From Oryzomonas sp. (GTDB lineage Bacteria > Desulfobacterota > Desulfuromonadia > Geobacterales > Pseudopelobacteraceae): a stretch of DNA of 64,000 nucleotides. The notes beneath the pieces are model-generated. The model was not told the origin of the DNA. It made no database searches and saw only the letters and a list, made by a program, of their open reading frames with translations. Shown here piece after piece: positions 1 to 8,709 of this stretch (position 1 is the stretch's first letter; each line of letters starts with the position of its first letter). The stretch spans positions 1 through 64,000 of the forward strand of contig JARLHN010000022.1 in assembly GCA_031292255.1 (NCBI GenBank), read 5' to 3'. The translations under genes were made by a program, and so were the position numbers.

Positions 1-344
1 CCCATCCGGTCGGCTTCCTGTATCAGGATGCCCTGAATACCCGTCCCGGCGAGATCGTCGATCCCAGCAGCTTCTTTATCGCAAGCGTGCCTTCCGCTGC
101 CGCCGCCGCAAGTGTCAACACCCACCCGGCCGAGCGCTCGGCATCCGGCATCACCTACACCACCAAGAAGATCAGCGACACGCTGTATGGCGGCTACCTG
201 ACCTGCGCATCGTGCCATGATGTCCACAACACGAACAACGCGAAAAACGATCCTTCGATCAGCAATCCCAACTTCACGCCGAACTATTTCGTGTGGGCCA
301 AGGAAACAAATTCCGCACTGTGCCTTTCATGTCACGTGAAATAA
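1..344 (+). CDS. Multiheme c-type cytochrome, C-terminal part (5' end outside window)
   Basis: The reading frame is open from base 3 with no start, so the gene begins before the window. About 113 codons remain and they hold two haem-binding CxxCH motifs, CASCH (about base 204) and CLSCH (about base 321). The second lies four residues before the stop, so the last haem sits at the extreme C-terminus. By analogy with other multiheme cytochromes this would be an exported electron carrier. The next gene is also a multiheme cytochrome, 57 bp downstream on the same strand with its own Shine-Dalgarno, so the two may be co-transcribed. The total number of haems cannot be judged from this fragment. Confidence 0.85.
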   Translation, partial: HPVGFLYQDALNTRPGEIVDPSSFFIASVPSAAAAASVNTHPAERSASGITYTTKKISDTLYGGYLTCASCHDVHNTNNAKNDPSISNPNFTPNYFVWAKETNSALCLSCHVK

Positions 345-401
345 CGTACCTAAGGTTTTGCTTGATAATTTAACAGAGATTGGTGAAAGGAGTTACTACA
401 C

Positions 402-3299
402 ATGCATAAAAGAATACTGGCAATTGTAACCCTGCTGTGTGCCATCCCGCTGCTGGCATTTGCAGGAACGGGACTGCAGCAAATCAACACATGGGTCAGA
501 TCACCTGGCGGTTCCCTCCAGGTGAACTCCTATGCCGCGCAGACCGTCAAGAACGGCAGCCTCTGGCAGTCGTACTCGTCTTCAACGGCTAACAACACAG
601 TGACCATTACGCCGGCTTCAGGTTATTTCGTCAACAGCCTGATCATCGACGGCGTACCGTCCACGTACAGTGGTCCCATCACTTTAGCATTGGATGACGC
701 CGCCCCATCCATCTGGGTTGACTTCCTGAGGAGCCAACTGAGCTTTACGGTGAATACCGGCACCGGCTACATCGTGTTCCCCAGCGGTGCACAGCCGAAC
801 GTATTTGGCGGCCCAACCTACCGCGTATTCGAATTCATCCCGGCCAAGGGGCAGTATATTGCAACCATCGTCGCATCGCCGTCAGCCAATGTAACGATGA
901 CAACTACTCCCGCGACATTACCGGCCGCAGCTAACCAGAAGGTTATTGTCATGGTATCCAATATCAGTGGCACTGCAACCCTTTCGGCAACCGTCGGCGG
1001 TACGGCGGCAGCTGTTAACCTCAATGGTATGGGAGTTGCTCAGTCCAACCGTACATGTGATGCCTGCCATATAGCACAGGGTCTTGACCCAAGCGCCGCT
1101 ATTTACAAAGCATGGTCTACCAGCGCTCACAACAATCCCTCTTCTCACGTCCCCCTTGCAGAGTATGGTGAAAGTTGTTCAACAAGCAGCTGCCATCATG
1201 TGTCGTGTGCAACTTGTCACCAGGGCGCCAGCACCGGAGCGCACCCAGGCCAGCCGCAGTGCTCAACCTGCCACAATGCACTTATTACTCCTGCCATGGC
1301 CGCTAACTGGTCTAACTCCTGCGCGTTCTGCCATGCACCCGCTGGAATGAACAACAGTACTATCCACAATGCTGCTGTTACAGCAAATGGGAATAATGCA
1401 AACGCAGGCTGCATCGTTTGCCACAGCATAGCCATCCCGCAACACGCTGCCGACGCAGGTTCCGGCGGTGCTGTCAATGTAAACGACAACAACGGTGTCC
1501 GCGCCATCACCACCGAGTTTGCCAAATGGTCTCACCACGTGACCGGCGTGACCCTGAACGATGCCCACTGCGTCGCCTGCCACCTGGAAGGTACCGTCGC
1601 CGGCAACAGAATCGTTGTTGACGCAACGAAACACATGGTGGATACCAGTATCCACCTGCGAAATGTCAACAACGACTCTGAATTCAAATGGACACCGGAA
1701 GCTCCTAACTTCACCGGTATGGATAACTTCTGCATGGCCTGCCACAGCTCCACCGGCGCCACCTCTGTTATAAGCGGGCAGATCCAGGCGTTGTTCACCA
1801 ACTCTACTTCCAACACCCCCAGGTATAATACCGGCTATACCGCCAGCGCCACCAATCCTTTCGGCGACACCATCTCCAACCAGTACGACAAGATGCAGCG
1901 CTCTGCCGTTGTGGACGTCACGGGGCAGTTTGCGACCAGCAACCCCTCGCACCACGCCGTCATGGGTAAGAGATACAGCGGCAGGACAAGGGTAGGAGCT
2001 ACCCGTACAATTAGCAGCACTACCTTCACCGCCAACTCTTCGGCAACCCTGCCCGGCCCGCGTACCACCATCTATGACGCCGGCAAATTCAACCCCCTCT
2101 ACGTGACGCTTGCCAACGCAAGCGGTGAAACGGGATCGCGCAACGGCGGTTCTACTCTGGGTGACGACTCTACCCTGCATTGCGCCGACTGCCACACCGT
2201 CGGTCAGTACGCAGCCAGGGGTTCCGTTGCCTACGGTAACCTGTCAACCGCCTTCGGCGGCGGCATCACCAACTTCTACAAGACCGCAATCGGCGCCCAC
2301 GGCTCCAACAACGAGTACATGCTGCGCAACAATGGCGGTTCCGACGCGCATCACCTGCCGCAACAGTACAACACACGGGATGACTATGATCCTACTGTTA
2401 ATTCCGCGTCTGACCCGGGTTGGTACGCCCCGATAACAAGCCTTTACTCGGGCAAAGTCTACAACACATATCAGGACACCTACATACCGGCTGAACCGGG
2501 TGCTCCTTACCTGGTCTGCTACAACTGCCACAATATCAATAACTATGGTAACGGCAACTCCCACGTAAGCGAGCAGATCGATGAGTCGAACTGCAACGCT
2601 GCGATCAACACATGGGGCAACTACACTGCATCCGGCAATCAGCGTTTGACCAGCAGGGCAACTGCCGCTTCGTTTAACGTCGGGACGCCGAATTCAAATC
2701 CTGGCGGCTCCAACGGCAACATCTACGGCATCCAGTGCGCCAACTGCCACAATAACGGCGTAGACGCCGGCAATATCTTTGGCGGCATCCACGGAGCCAA
2801 GGCTACAACCTACACAGACGGCGTGGGCAATACCACGAAGCACGAGCGCTTCCTGCCGGGTCTCGGCAACATCATGTACGTGCCGGGCACCAAAGGCGGC
2901 ATCTTCGGTGGTTATTCAGCGCATGTCACCATGACCTACGGCGCTGGCATTTATAATTTCAAATCAGGTGGTACAACCAGCGACCTCAACTGGGAAGAAG
3001 AACAAGCTGCACGTTATCAACCCGCGGGATCCGGCCGCCACACAGGCGGGCCGGCCGGCTGCTATACCATCTCGAATGGAACTCTGCCTGCCGCAGACGA
3101 AACAGGCGTTGTGACCGGAGTTTACACCACCGGTAATCCATCCGGAGCCTTGGTACCTGCTGCCGCGGGCATCACAGCCCCTGGTGGTCAGGCTATTTTC
3201 GGCAACTGGGGCGGTTGTGCTGACCATGCTCAAGCACCAGCGACAACGGTGCGTGACCCCAGAAATGGCAACACTTCTATCCGTCCTGTAACGTACTAA
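402..3299 (+). CDS. Exported multiheme c-type cytochrome, 965 aa, about 11 haem motifs
   Basis: The start is supported by GAAAGGAG upstream and by a signal peptide that probably ends at LAFA (residue 21). Residues about 25-210 are Ser/Thr/Gly-rich, contain no haem motif and look like beta-sandwich modules. Ten CxxCH motifs follow at about residues 219, 269, 287, 307, 337, 390, 444, 594, 706 and 779. A CX4CH motif (CSTSSCH) at about 259 could bind an eleventh haem. Scattered His residues can supply distal ligands. The last 180 residues carry no haem motif. The protein is presumably periplasmic, outer-surface or extracellular and used for electron transfer; large exported cytochromes of this kind are typical of Geobacter. 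I cannot name an orthologue. Low haem density (11 haems in 965 residues) is notable. Confidence 0.9.
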   Translation: MHKRILAIVTLLCAIPLLAFAGTGLQQINTWVRSPGGSLQVNSYAAQTVKNGSLWQSYSSSTANNTVTITPASGYFVNSLIIDGVPSTYSGPITLALDDAAPSIWVDFLRSQLSFTVNTGTGYIVFPSGAQPNVFGGPTYRVFEFIPAKGQYIATIVASPSANVTMTTTPATLPAAANQKVIVMVSNISGTATLSATVGGTAAAVNLNGMGVAQSNRTCDACHIAQGLDPSAAIYKAWSTSAHNNPSSHVPLAEYGESCSTSSCHHVSCATCHQGASTGAHPGQPQCSTCHNALITPAMAANWSNSCAFCHAPAGMNNSTIHNAAVTANGNNANAGCIVCHSIAIPQHAADAGSGGAVNVNDNNGVRAITTEFAKWSHHVTGVTLNDAHCVACHLEGTVAGNRIVVDATKHMVDTSIHLRNVNNDSEFKWTPEAPNFTGMDNFCMACHSSTGATSVISGQIQALFTNSTSNTPRYNTGYTASATNPFGDTISNQYDKMQRSAVVDVTGQFATSNPSHHAVMGKRYSGRTRVGATRTISSTTFTANSSATLPGPRTTIYDAGKFNPLYVTLANASGETGSRNGGSTLGDDSTLHCADCHTVGQYAARGSVAYGNLSTAFGGGITNFYKTAIGAHGSNNEYMLRNNGGSDAHHLPQQYNTRDDYDPTVNSASDPGWYAPITSLYSGKVYNTYQDTYIPAEPGAPYLVCYNCHNINNYGNGNSHVSEQIDESNCNAAINTWGNYTASGNQRLTSRATAASFNVGTPNSNPGGSNGNIYGIQCANCHNNGVDAGNIFGGIHGAKATTYTDGVGNTTKHERFLPGLGNIMYVPGTKGGIFGGYSAHVTMTYGAGIYNFKSGGTTSDLNWEEEQAARYQPAGSGRHTGGPAGCYTISNGTLPAADETGVVTGVYTTGNPSGALVPAAAGITAPGGQAIFGNWGGCADHAQAPATTVRDPRNGNTSIRPVTY

Positions 3300-3315
3300 C
3301 AATTGTTGTTTAATC

Positions 3316-3341
3316 GTGGAGAGGGGGCGACCCCTCTCCAC
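3316..3341 (+). terminator. Hairpin after the cytochrome gene
   Basis: An 11-bp perfect stem (GTGGAGAGGGG with CCCCTCTCCAC) closed by a GCGA tetraloop begins 16 nt after the cytochrome stop. A pyrimidine-rich tract, not a clean T run, follows. It may terminate, attenuate or stabilise the cytochrome mRNA ahead of the next small gene. Confidence 0.5.
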
Positions 3342-3373
3342 CCTCTTTCAATTCTCAAGCAAGAGTTCATTTT

Positions 3374-3649
3374 ATGAACAGAATTTCACTTATTATCGTG
3401 CTGATCGTCGTCTTGCCCAACATGGTTTTTGCCGGGCACGGGACCATCCGCGAAACCGCTTCCCAGATTATCGTCGAGTATGAAGGCGACACCAATGAAG
3501 TAAATGCCGCTAATATTATCAAAGAGAGAGAAAAAAAGCTGATGGAGCAGGAAGAACAGCATAAAGCGAACGAGGCTGCGAGAATACAAAAATTGGTTGA
3601 TGAAAAAACAAAAGAAAAATCACAGAGAAAAGCAAGAGGCAAAGATTAG
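3374..3649 (+). CDS. Small exported protein with charged helical C-terminus
   Basis: This 91-residue protein has a signal peptide ending near VFAG (residues 1-21). A short segment of about 20 residues follows, then a highly charged Lys/Glu/Gln-rich helix from about residue 45 to the end, probably a coiled coil. It contains no cysteine or haem motif. It lies 74 bp after the multiheme cytochrome, on the same strand and beyond a hairpin, so it could be a periplasmic partner of that cytochrome. I do not recognise a family. Confidence 0.7.
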   Translation: MNRISLIIVLIVVLPNMVFAGHGTIRETASQIIVEYEGDTNEVNAANIIKEREKKLMEQEEQHKANEAARIQKLVDEKTKEKSQRKARGKD

Positions 3650-3738
3650 TCGGGTGCAGCCCGGCTTCGTCAAATGACGGATTCCTTCAAAAGCTCTATG
3701 TTACTGCGCCGAGGGGCGCGCACCAAAGCGCGTATTTA

Positions 3739-3846
3739 ATGAAATGGGTCGGCGAGAAATCGCCGGCCTCTCTTTCTTGCCCGCTGGTTCCGTTCAGCAG
3801 CGCCAACTGCATCAATGCCTCTTGTTTCCGGCGCGCCGGTCAGGTA
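3739..3846. repeat. 108-bp direct repeat, copy 1
   Basis: This segment recurs at 4807-4914 with the same length and only scattered substitutions, mostly in the last 25 bp. Both copies hold an inverted repeat (GCCGGC-type arms around a GAAAT loop) followed by a T-rich tract, so each could fold as a terminator-like hairpin. The two copies flank the exported protein gene at 4066-4536. Nothing identifies it as a known insertion sequence end. Confidence 0.85.
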
Positions 3847-3850
3847 AAGG

Positions 3851-4536
3851 ATTAATCCTGAAAACGGCAGTTAGTAACCGTAAAGGCGCAATGGGCACAA
3901 AGAAATTCAAATACTTATAAAAATAAAGACTCGAACCAAACAGGTGAAAGACTCTGGTAAGACAACTGATGGATTTTTCTTCGCGATCTTTGCGTCTTTG
4001 CGGTCCAAATGCTTTTTTGGGTATAGTAGACGGCTTTGCATATCCAATCAGAAAAGGAATTGAGGATGAATAAGTTTATTCTTGCAGGAGTTGTCGGGTG
4101 TTTTTTACTCATTGGGCCGATAGTTTGTTATGCCGATACATGGGACAAAAGTGATTTTAAAGACGAATCCGTTGAGTCGGCTTTTTTTGATAAAAATAGC
4201 ATTAAGGCTCTGGGAAAGACAATAAGCTGGACGGAGAAATTCATTTTAACAAAAGATGGTGCAAAATCCGTAACGCAAAAACTATCAAATTTCCAGGCGT
4301 GTAAGCAGAGCATTAATAAAAATGGCGATGTCGCACAATACCAGCAGGACTTTGAGGTTAAAGGTGTCAAAGCAAGTATAATTGAAGCTAGATATTATAA
4401 TAAAGACAATGAAATGTTGTGCACGGATAAAGACGAGGGAAAGAAAGAAATAACATGGTCAAGAATATTAAAACACCCTCGATTGCAAAAAATATACTAT
4501 GAATTACTTACTAAATACAAAAATATTTTGAACTAA
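3851..4536. repeat. Segmental duplication, complete copy (A)
   Basis: The roughly 215 bp of leader plus the gene at 4066-4536 recur in decayed form at 7063-7470. Shared blocks include the AGTAACCG segment near the left end, a CGATCTTTGCGTCTTTGCGG-like block and the start of the coding region. Copy A is the intact version. Confidence 0.8.
4066..4536 (+). CDS. Small exported protein, possibly surface-adhesin-E-like
   Basis: The ATG at 4066 is chosen over an upstream TTG (4036) because it follows AGGAATTGAGG and starts a clear signal peptide that probably ends at CYA (about residue 22). The mature part of about 134 residues begins with a Trp-containing segment, then FFDKNSI, an ISWTEKF strand, a Cys near residue 78, and a second Cys before a TWSRI motif. 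That order loosely resembles the surface-adhesin E domain seen in small bacterial exported proteins; this is a weak guess. Base composition is more AT-rich than the flanking genes. The gene sits between two 108-bp direct repeats, and a degenerate paralogue lies at 7275-7470. Confidence 0.75.
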   Translation: MNKFILAGVVGCFLLIGPIVCYADTWDKSDFKDESVESAFFDKNSIKALGKTISWTEKFILTKDGAKSVTQKLSNFQACKQSINKNGDVAQYQQDFEVKGVKASIIEARYYNKDNEMLCTDKDEGKKEITWSRILKHPRLQKIYYELLTKYKNILN

Positions 4537-5072
4537 ATGAAATATGATTTGTACAAAGATAGTAATCACCTGACAGTTCGCCCTTGAGTGGGGTCGAGCA
4601 ATTCACGTTCATCTGTTTACCCTCAAAATATGAATAATGTGACCCTAATGGTGGCCCGCCAACAAGATTACGATCGAAAGGAGGCGGAAACGACGTGCTG
4701 GGATTGTGATATTTTGGTTTCAATATCTCAATTGAATGGAGGAAATGGATGATGTGTTTGAGACAAAAAATCATGGCTCTAATGAGACAACCAGTAGCGG
4801 TTTTGAATGAAATGGGCCGGCGTGAAATTGCCGGCCTCTCTTTCTTGCCCGCTGGTTCCGTTCAGCAGCGCCAACTGCATCAATGCCGCTTGTATCCGAT
4901 GTGACGGTCAGGTATAGTAAAAATTGATCGGCATACAGCGACTGATCCATTTTCAGCCGATCTGCACGGTCTACTGCCGCCCATTTTCGAATCGACGGAG
5001 TACCGACAACACCGTCGAGGTCCGGGTGAAAAAACGGACACGATCAATATTTCCATGTTTGGGGGGATAGTT
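4537..5072. other. Intergenic region holding 108-bp repeat copy 2
   Basis: Apart from the repeat at 4807-4914 I see no supported gene here. Open frames in this stretch lack Shine-Dalgarno sites and recognisable features. Confidence 0.6.
4807..4914. repeat. 108-bp direct repeat, copy 2
   Basis: This is the second copy of the element at 3739-3846, in the same orientation, 1,068 bp away start to start. Its inverted repeat is the better of the two: GGCCGGC and GCCGGCC around GTGAAATT, then a CTCTCTTTCTT tract. Read on the plus strand it could terminate transcription of the exported protein gene upstream. Confidence 0.85.
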
Positions 5073-5624
5073 ATGAGAAGAGCCTTTGTGAGGCTGCTGA
5101 CAGTCTCTGCCGTTGTTGCTGCTGCGGTTTCCGGCTGCAGCAGGGAGGAACGGCAGCCGCCCCAGTCGCCGGCAACCCGGCAGGGGGCCGCACCGCAACA
5201 GATGTGGCAGTTTCCGCAGCAGAAAAGAGAGGTAAAGGCGGCCCCACAGGATGAAGCCGATGTCATTCCGGTCAGGGACTTGGTGCTGACGCGTTTCAAG
5301 GCAGGGGATTTCGAGGCGATCTATCGGGATGCCTCGAAGGGTTTCCGCGAGGTCGGCCCGAAGGAGCGGTTTGCCTCTCTCTGGGCGCAACAGCTTGAGC
5401 AGACCGGCACCATCAAGGATCTTACTGAGACCGGCCACAGCACCAGGCCCACCGACGGATTCCTGATCTTCACCTATCGCGTCCAATACGAGAGAATGCC
5501 AAAGAATCTCAGCCTGACCTTCGGCCGCTCCGATGAGAAGACGGGGTTCTTTGGCCGCTCCAAGGCGGGTAAGATGGAATTGACGGGCATCCACCAGACT
5601 GACGTACAGAATGTGAAAAAGTAG
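5073..5624 (+). CDS. Lipoprotein of unknown function
   Basis: The second methionine (5073) is chosen over 5055 because it follows GGGGGGA and starts a standard lipoprotein signal with lipobox VSGC (Cys about 17-18). After a Pro/Gln-rich linker to about residue 60, the remaining 120 residues form one domain with the pattern DLVLTRFKAGDFEAIYRDAS. The sequence suggests an NTF2-like or DUF4019/DUF4878-like fold, but I am not sure. It would be a 183-residue membrane-anchored envelope protein. It is followed after 216 bp by the ResB-like gene on the same strand. Confidence 0.75.
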   Translation: MRRAFVRLLTVSAVVAAAVSGCSREERQPPQSPATRQGAAPQQMWQFPQQKREVKAAPQDEADVIPVRDLVLTRFKAGDFEAIYRDASKGFREVGPKERFASLWAQQLEQTGTIKDLTETGHSTRPTDGFLIFTYRVQYERMPKNLSLTFGRSDEKTGFFGRSKAGKMELTGIHQTDVQNVKK

Positions 5625-5840
5625 TTTTTGACCTTTCAGACGGGCGGCAGGCTGACATCGGAACATGACGAATCATCCGGAGTCAGTTTTTCCCTTCTGT
5701 CGAGGCTGTAAATGTGATAGTTTGTCTTCCGAATATCTGATGCAAATGGTTGGCAAACAGGGCATTTGCCCAAAGCTGGATCGTATGAAAACGTGTGTAA
5801 CGTTTCAGGCCTGATTACAAAAAAGGAAACAGATTACCTC

Positions 5841-7016
5841 ATGAATACTGATTCAAAGTTCTTCAGGTATGTCTTCGTCTCTGCCTGGCCACTTACAATC
5901 TTTCTCGTTATCCCTGTTCTCGTTATCCTGAGCATAAGGCTCAACATCCAGTTCCCGCTGGTAAGTACGAAGTCGCTTTTCGTCAACAACATCTGCTTGC
6001 TTTGCATCATCGCCTGCCGCTTTCTGCGCTATACCAAGGGAATTCGAAAGCCCATCAGGTACGGCGCCAACCTTTCCAGGCCCCAAAAGGATGCCCCCCT
6101 TGTCCTGCCTGTTGCGGAGGCGCGCGGGATGCTGGAGAATGCAGGATACTTCTTTGCCGCCGGCGGAAGCTACGGAGAAAAGCAGGACCGCGGTTACCTT
6201 GGAATTACTCTCCTTTACGCAGGACTGCTCATTCTTCTCACGGTCGGAACATGGGATAATCTGCGGCAATTCAGCGGAACGCTGCTGGACGGTATGGGGC
6301 CGGCGACCAAGCTGAACAATGCAAAAGCATACTTCAAGATCAACAAAGGTATCCTGGCCGCCAAGCTCGACTCCCTGCCGCAGATGAAGGTAGTCAATCA
6401 GTTCATGCCGGGCAACGATTACCCCTTCGCTGCCACGGAACTTGCGCTTCTTTCCCCGGACGGCAAGGAACAGAGCAAGATCATCCAGCCGGGTGACCGG
6501 ATCAGGTATGGCGCCTATGACATCTACATGACGCGGATCATCTTCGAGCCTGTGCTCAAGATTACGAACAGGGCTTTGATGCCGTTATTTCACGGCCCGG
6601 TCAAACTCAGTCCGCTGGTGCAAAGGGTGGGGGATTACAGTTTTTATGCGCCCATCAGTTACTTCAATTTGGATGGGGAGGTCTACTACCAGCCCGAAAA
6701 AAACCGTCTGAAGGTGCTGATGAAGCAAAACAACATGCTGATCTTTAATTCAGAGATGTTGTTTCAGATCGACCAGCAGGTGACTCAGGGGGATCTTATC
6801 CTTTCCTGCGAAAAGATGGGACAGTGGTCTGAAATTCATGTCGTCCGCAGAAGGCATATGGCTCTACTGATGTTTGGGGGGGTGATCGCACTCATCGGCG
6901 GGCTGTTAAGAATTGCTCTGCGGCCGGAGCGGGTCTGGCTGGAGGAGACGGCCGGAGGGTGCCGCATCAGGGCCGTGGGCAGCGGAGCGAAGAGGCTGTT
7001 GCGGGTTGATCTTTGA
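5841..7016 (+). CDS. Divergent ResB-like membrane protein
   Basis: The ATG at 5841 follows AAAAGGAAAC and opens a membrane protein of 391 residues. Membrane segments lie near residues 10-30, 40-58 and 130-150 and again near the C-terminus (about 340-362). A large soluble loop between them would face outside. This layout of N-terminal helices, a big periplasmic domain and a last helix matches the ResB/Ccs1 subunit of System II cytochrome c maturation. Similarity to the better ResB at 8710 is weak, and the loop PGDRIRYGAYDIYMTRIIFE resembles the ResB beta domain. It could be a haem-lyase subunit dedicated to a subset of cytochromes or a partly diverged relic. The neighbouring CcsA and ResB lie 735 bp downstream. 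Confidence 0.65.
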   Translation: MNTDSKFFRYVFVSAWPLTIFLVIPVLVILSIRLNIQFPLVSTKSLFVNNICLLCIIACRFLRYTKGIRKPIRYGANLSRPQKDAPLVLPVAEARGMLENAGYFFAAGGSYGEKQDRGYLGITLLYAGLLILLTVGTWDNLRQFSGTLLDGMGPATKLNNAKAYFKINKGILAAKLDSLPQMKVVNQFMPGNDYPFAATELALLSPDGKEQSKIIQPGDRIRYGAYDIYMTRIIFEPVLKITNRALMPLFHGPVKLSPLVQRVGDYSFYAPISYFNLDGEVYYQPEKNRLKVLMKQNNMLIFNSEMLFQIDQQVTQGDLILSCEKMGQWSEIHVVRRRHMALLMFGGVIALIGGLLRIALRPERVWLEETAGGCRIRAVGSGAKRLLRVDL

Positions 7017-7062
7017 GGGTTATTCTCGCCAGGGAACATTCACTCATGACCTTGGGAAAGAT

Positions 7063-7470
7063 CTTTTATCCTAAAACGCCCGTTAGTAACCGCAAAAAGG
7101 CCAAGGGCACCAAAAATTCAAATGCTTATAAAAATATGGACCCGAACCAAACGGGCGAAAGTCTTTGGCAAGACAATTGACTGATTCTCCTTAGCGATCT
7201 TGCGTCTTTGCGGTTCAAATGTTTTTTGGGTATGCCAGGCGGCTCTGGATATCCAAACAGCAAAGGGGTTGCGGATAGATAAATTTATTCTTGCAGGAGT
7301 TGTCAAGTATAATTGAAAGTAGATATTATAATAAGGACCATGAAATGCTGTGCACGGACAAAGACCTGGGAAAGAGAGTTAAATCATGGACAAAAACACC
7401 TCAACACTCTAGCATTGATAAAATATACTATGATTTTGTTGCAAAACATATGGTAGTACTTCCAAAATGA
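7063..7470. repeat. Segmental duplication, degenerate copy (B)
   Basis: This is the second copy of the block at 3851-4536. The leader region aligns almost throughout, while the coding part is damaged (see the pseudogene entry). The 108-bp repeats that flank copy A are absent here. Confidence 0.8.
7275..7470 (+). pseudogene. Dead paralogue of the 4066-4536 exported protein
   Basis: Aligned to the intact gene, the start ATG is ATA here. About 278 bp are missing between GGAGTTGTC and AAGTATAATTGA (equivalent to 4096-4373 of the intact copy). The deletion is not a multiple of three and puts a TGA in frame at once. The rest of the 3' end is still recognisable, for example the segments encoding ARYYNKD-EMLCTDKD. 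Short GTCAA-type microhomology occurs at the deletion borders. No protein is expected. Confidence 0.8.
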
Positions 7471-7751
7471 AATATTATTAACTTTTATAATGTTTTTTGC
7501 TGGTATTGAATTGCATAACTTAGTAATTGTATCCCATGGCTGAGCACTTCCAGCCTCCCGTTTGCGCCACAAAAAGGGATAAGCGGTTTCGTTGCAGCCG
7601 GCAATACATGATTCTATTGCACGCACCAACTACTCAGTGTTTATAAAGCCGGCTCCTGGTGAAGTCTTACGACCGAGTATGCAGAACCACATCTCAACCT
7701 TACTCTTTTGAGTAAAATGCTGACTTATCAGGATGGGACAGGACGGATACC
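7471..7751. other. Intergenic region without a supported gene
   Basis: I see no convincing coding region. The promoter for the ccsA-resB operon should lie here, but no strong -35/-10 pair stands out to me. Confidence 0.4.
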
Positions 7752-8588
7752 ATGGCATATTGGGAAACAATATTTTTCTGGATAGCTTTGATTACTTACT
7801 CGCTGGCGTTTGGGGGATGCCTTTATTCCTTTATATTCAAAAACCCCCGCGTCATGCCCAAGATTACGATCTTGCTCACCTTCGGCTTTTTTGCCCACAC
7901 GGCGGCTATCATAGCCCGTTTCAGCGCTACGGGCCATCTCCCTTGGTCAGGACATTACGAGTATGCGCTGATGGGGGGCTGGTTCATCATTGCCGGCACC
8001 CTTTTTGTCGGTTGGCAGAACAAGGCGCTGCAGGAATTGACTGTTGCAACTGCCCCGCTCGTAATCGTCATGATGGGGTATGGATACATGCAAAACCCCG
8101 GCCTGACGCGCAAAGCGGCAAGTCTCAAAACGATATGGCTCTATATCCACGTCTACTTTGCCTGGCTTTCCTTCGGCGCCTATTCCCTGGCAATGGCTGC
8201 GGGTGTGCTCTATCTGTTGAAACGCAGAAATGAGGACAGATCAGTATCGAATCCGGCCTATGACCGGTTTCCTTCTCTAGGCCGATTGCAAGAGCTGATT
8301 TTCCGCTACATCGTGTTCGGTTTCATTACCGATACCATGATGATATCGGCCGGATCGATTTGGGCGAAAGATCTTTGGGGAAGTTACTGGGCTTGGGATC
8401 CGGTTGAAACCTGGTCTCTTATCTCATGGCTTATCTATGGAATAACCATCCATCTGAGGATTACGTTCGGCTGGCGAGATAAGAGGATGGCGTGGCTGGC
8501 GATTGTTGCCCTTAGCTCGGTTATCATAAGTTTCTTTGGTGTCAACCTTGTGGTCAATACCAGTCTGCACGTCTTCCAAGTGCGATGA
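7752..8588 (+). CDS. ccsA: CcsA/ResC-type cytochrome c maturation protein
   Basis: This 278-residue integral membrane protein has about eight hydrophobic helices. The tryptophan-rich haem-handling (WWD) motif WGSYWAWDPVETWSLISW lies near residues 214-231, which is diagnostic of CcsA/ResC/CcmC/CcmF. Conserved histidines flanking it (for example in the loop near HYEYALMGGW, and TIHLR after the motif) are likely haem ligands. With ResB it forms the System II haem lyase that exports haem and joins it to CxxCH motifs outside the membrane. The start follows AGGACGG. ResB follows 121 bp later on the same strand. The many cytochromes in this window are obvious clients. Confidence 0.9.
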   Translation: MAYWETIFFWIALITYSLAFGGCLYSFIFKNPRVMPKITILLTFGFFAHTAAIIARFSATGHLPWSGHYEYALMGGWFIIAGTLFVGWQNKALQELTVATAPLVIVMMGYGYMQNPGLTRKAASLKTIWLYIHVYFAWLSFGAYSLAMAAGVLYLLKRRNEDRSVSNPAYDRFPSLGRLQELIFRYIVFGFITDTMMISAGSIWAKDLWGSYWAWDPVETWSLISWLIYGITIHLRITFGWRDKRMAWLAIVALSSVIISFFGVNLVVNTSLHVFQVR

Positions 8589-8709
8589 ATCCGAATAACG
8601 TGCCGCCAGTCCTGCATCTTTCTCCTATGGAATAACGGAGGAGAACCATAGGCTGATCTCCATGGCTTGAGAGGCAGTCGCGGTCATACTGTACGGCGCC
8701 GGGTCCAAT

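Noticed and set aside
1263-2195. 310-codon minus-strand open frame
   Set aside because: Antisense shadow of the multiheme cytochrome; Val/Gly-rich with no domain features.
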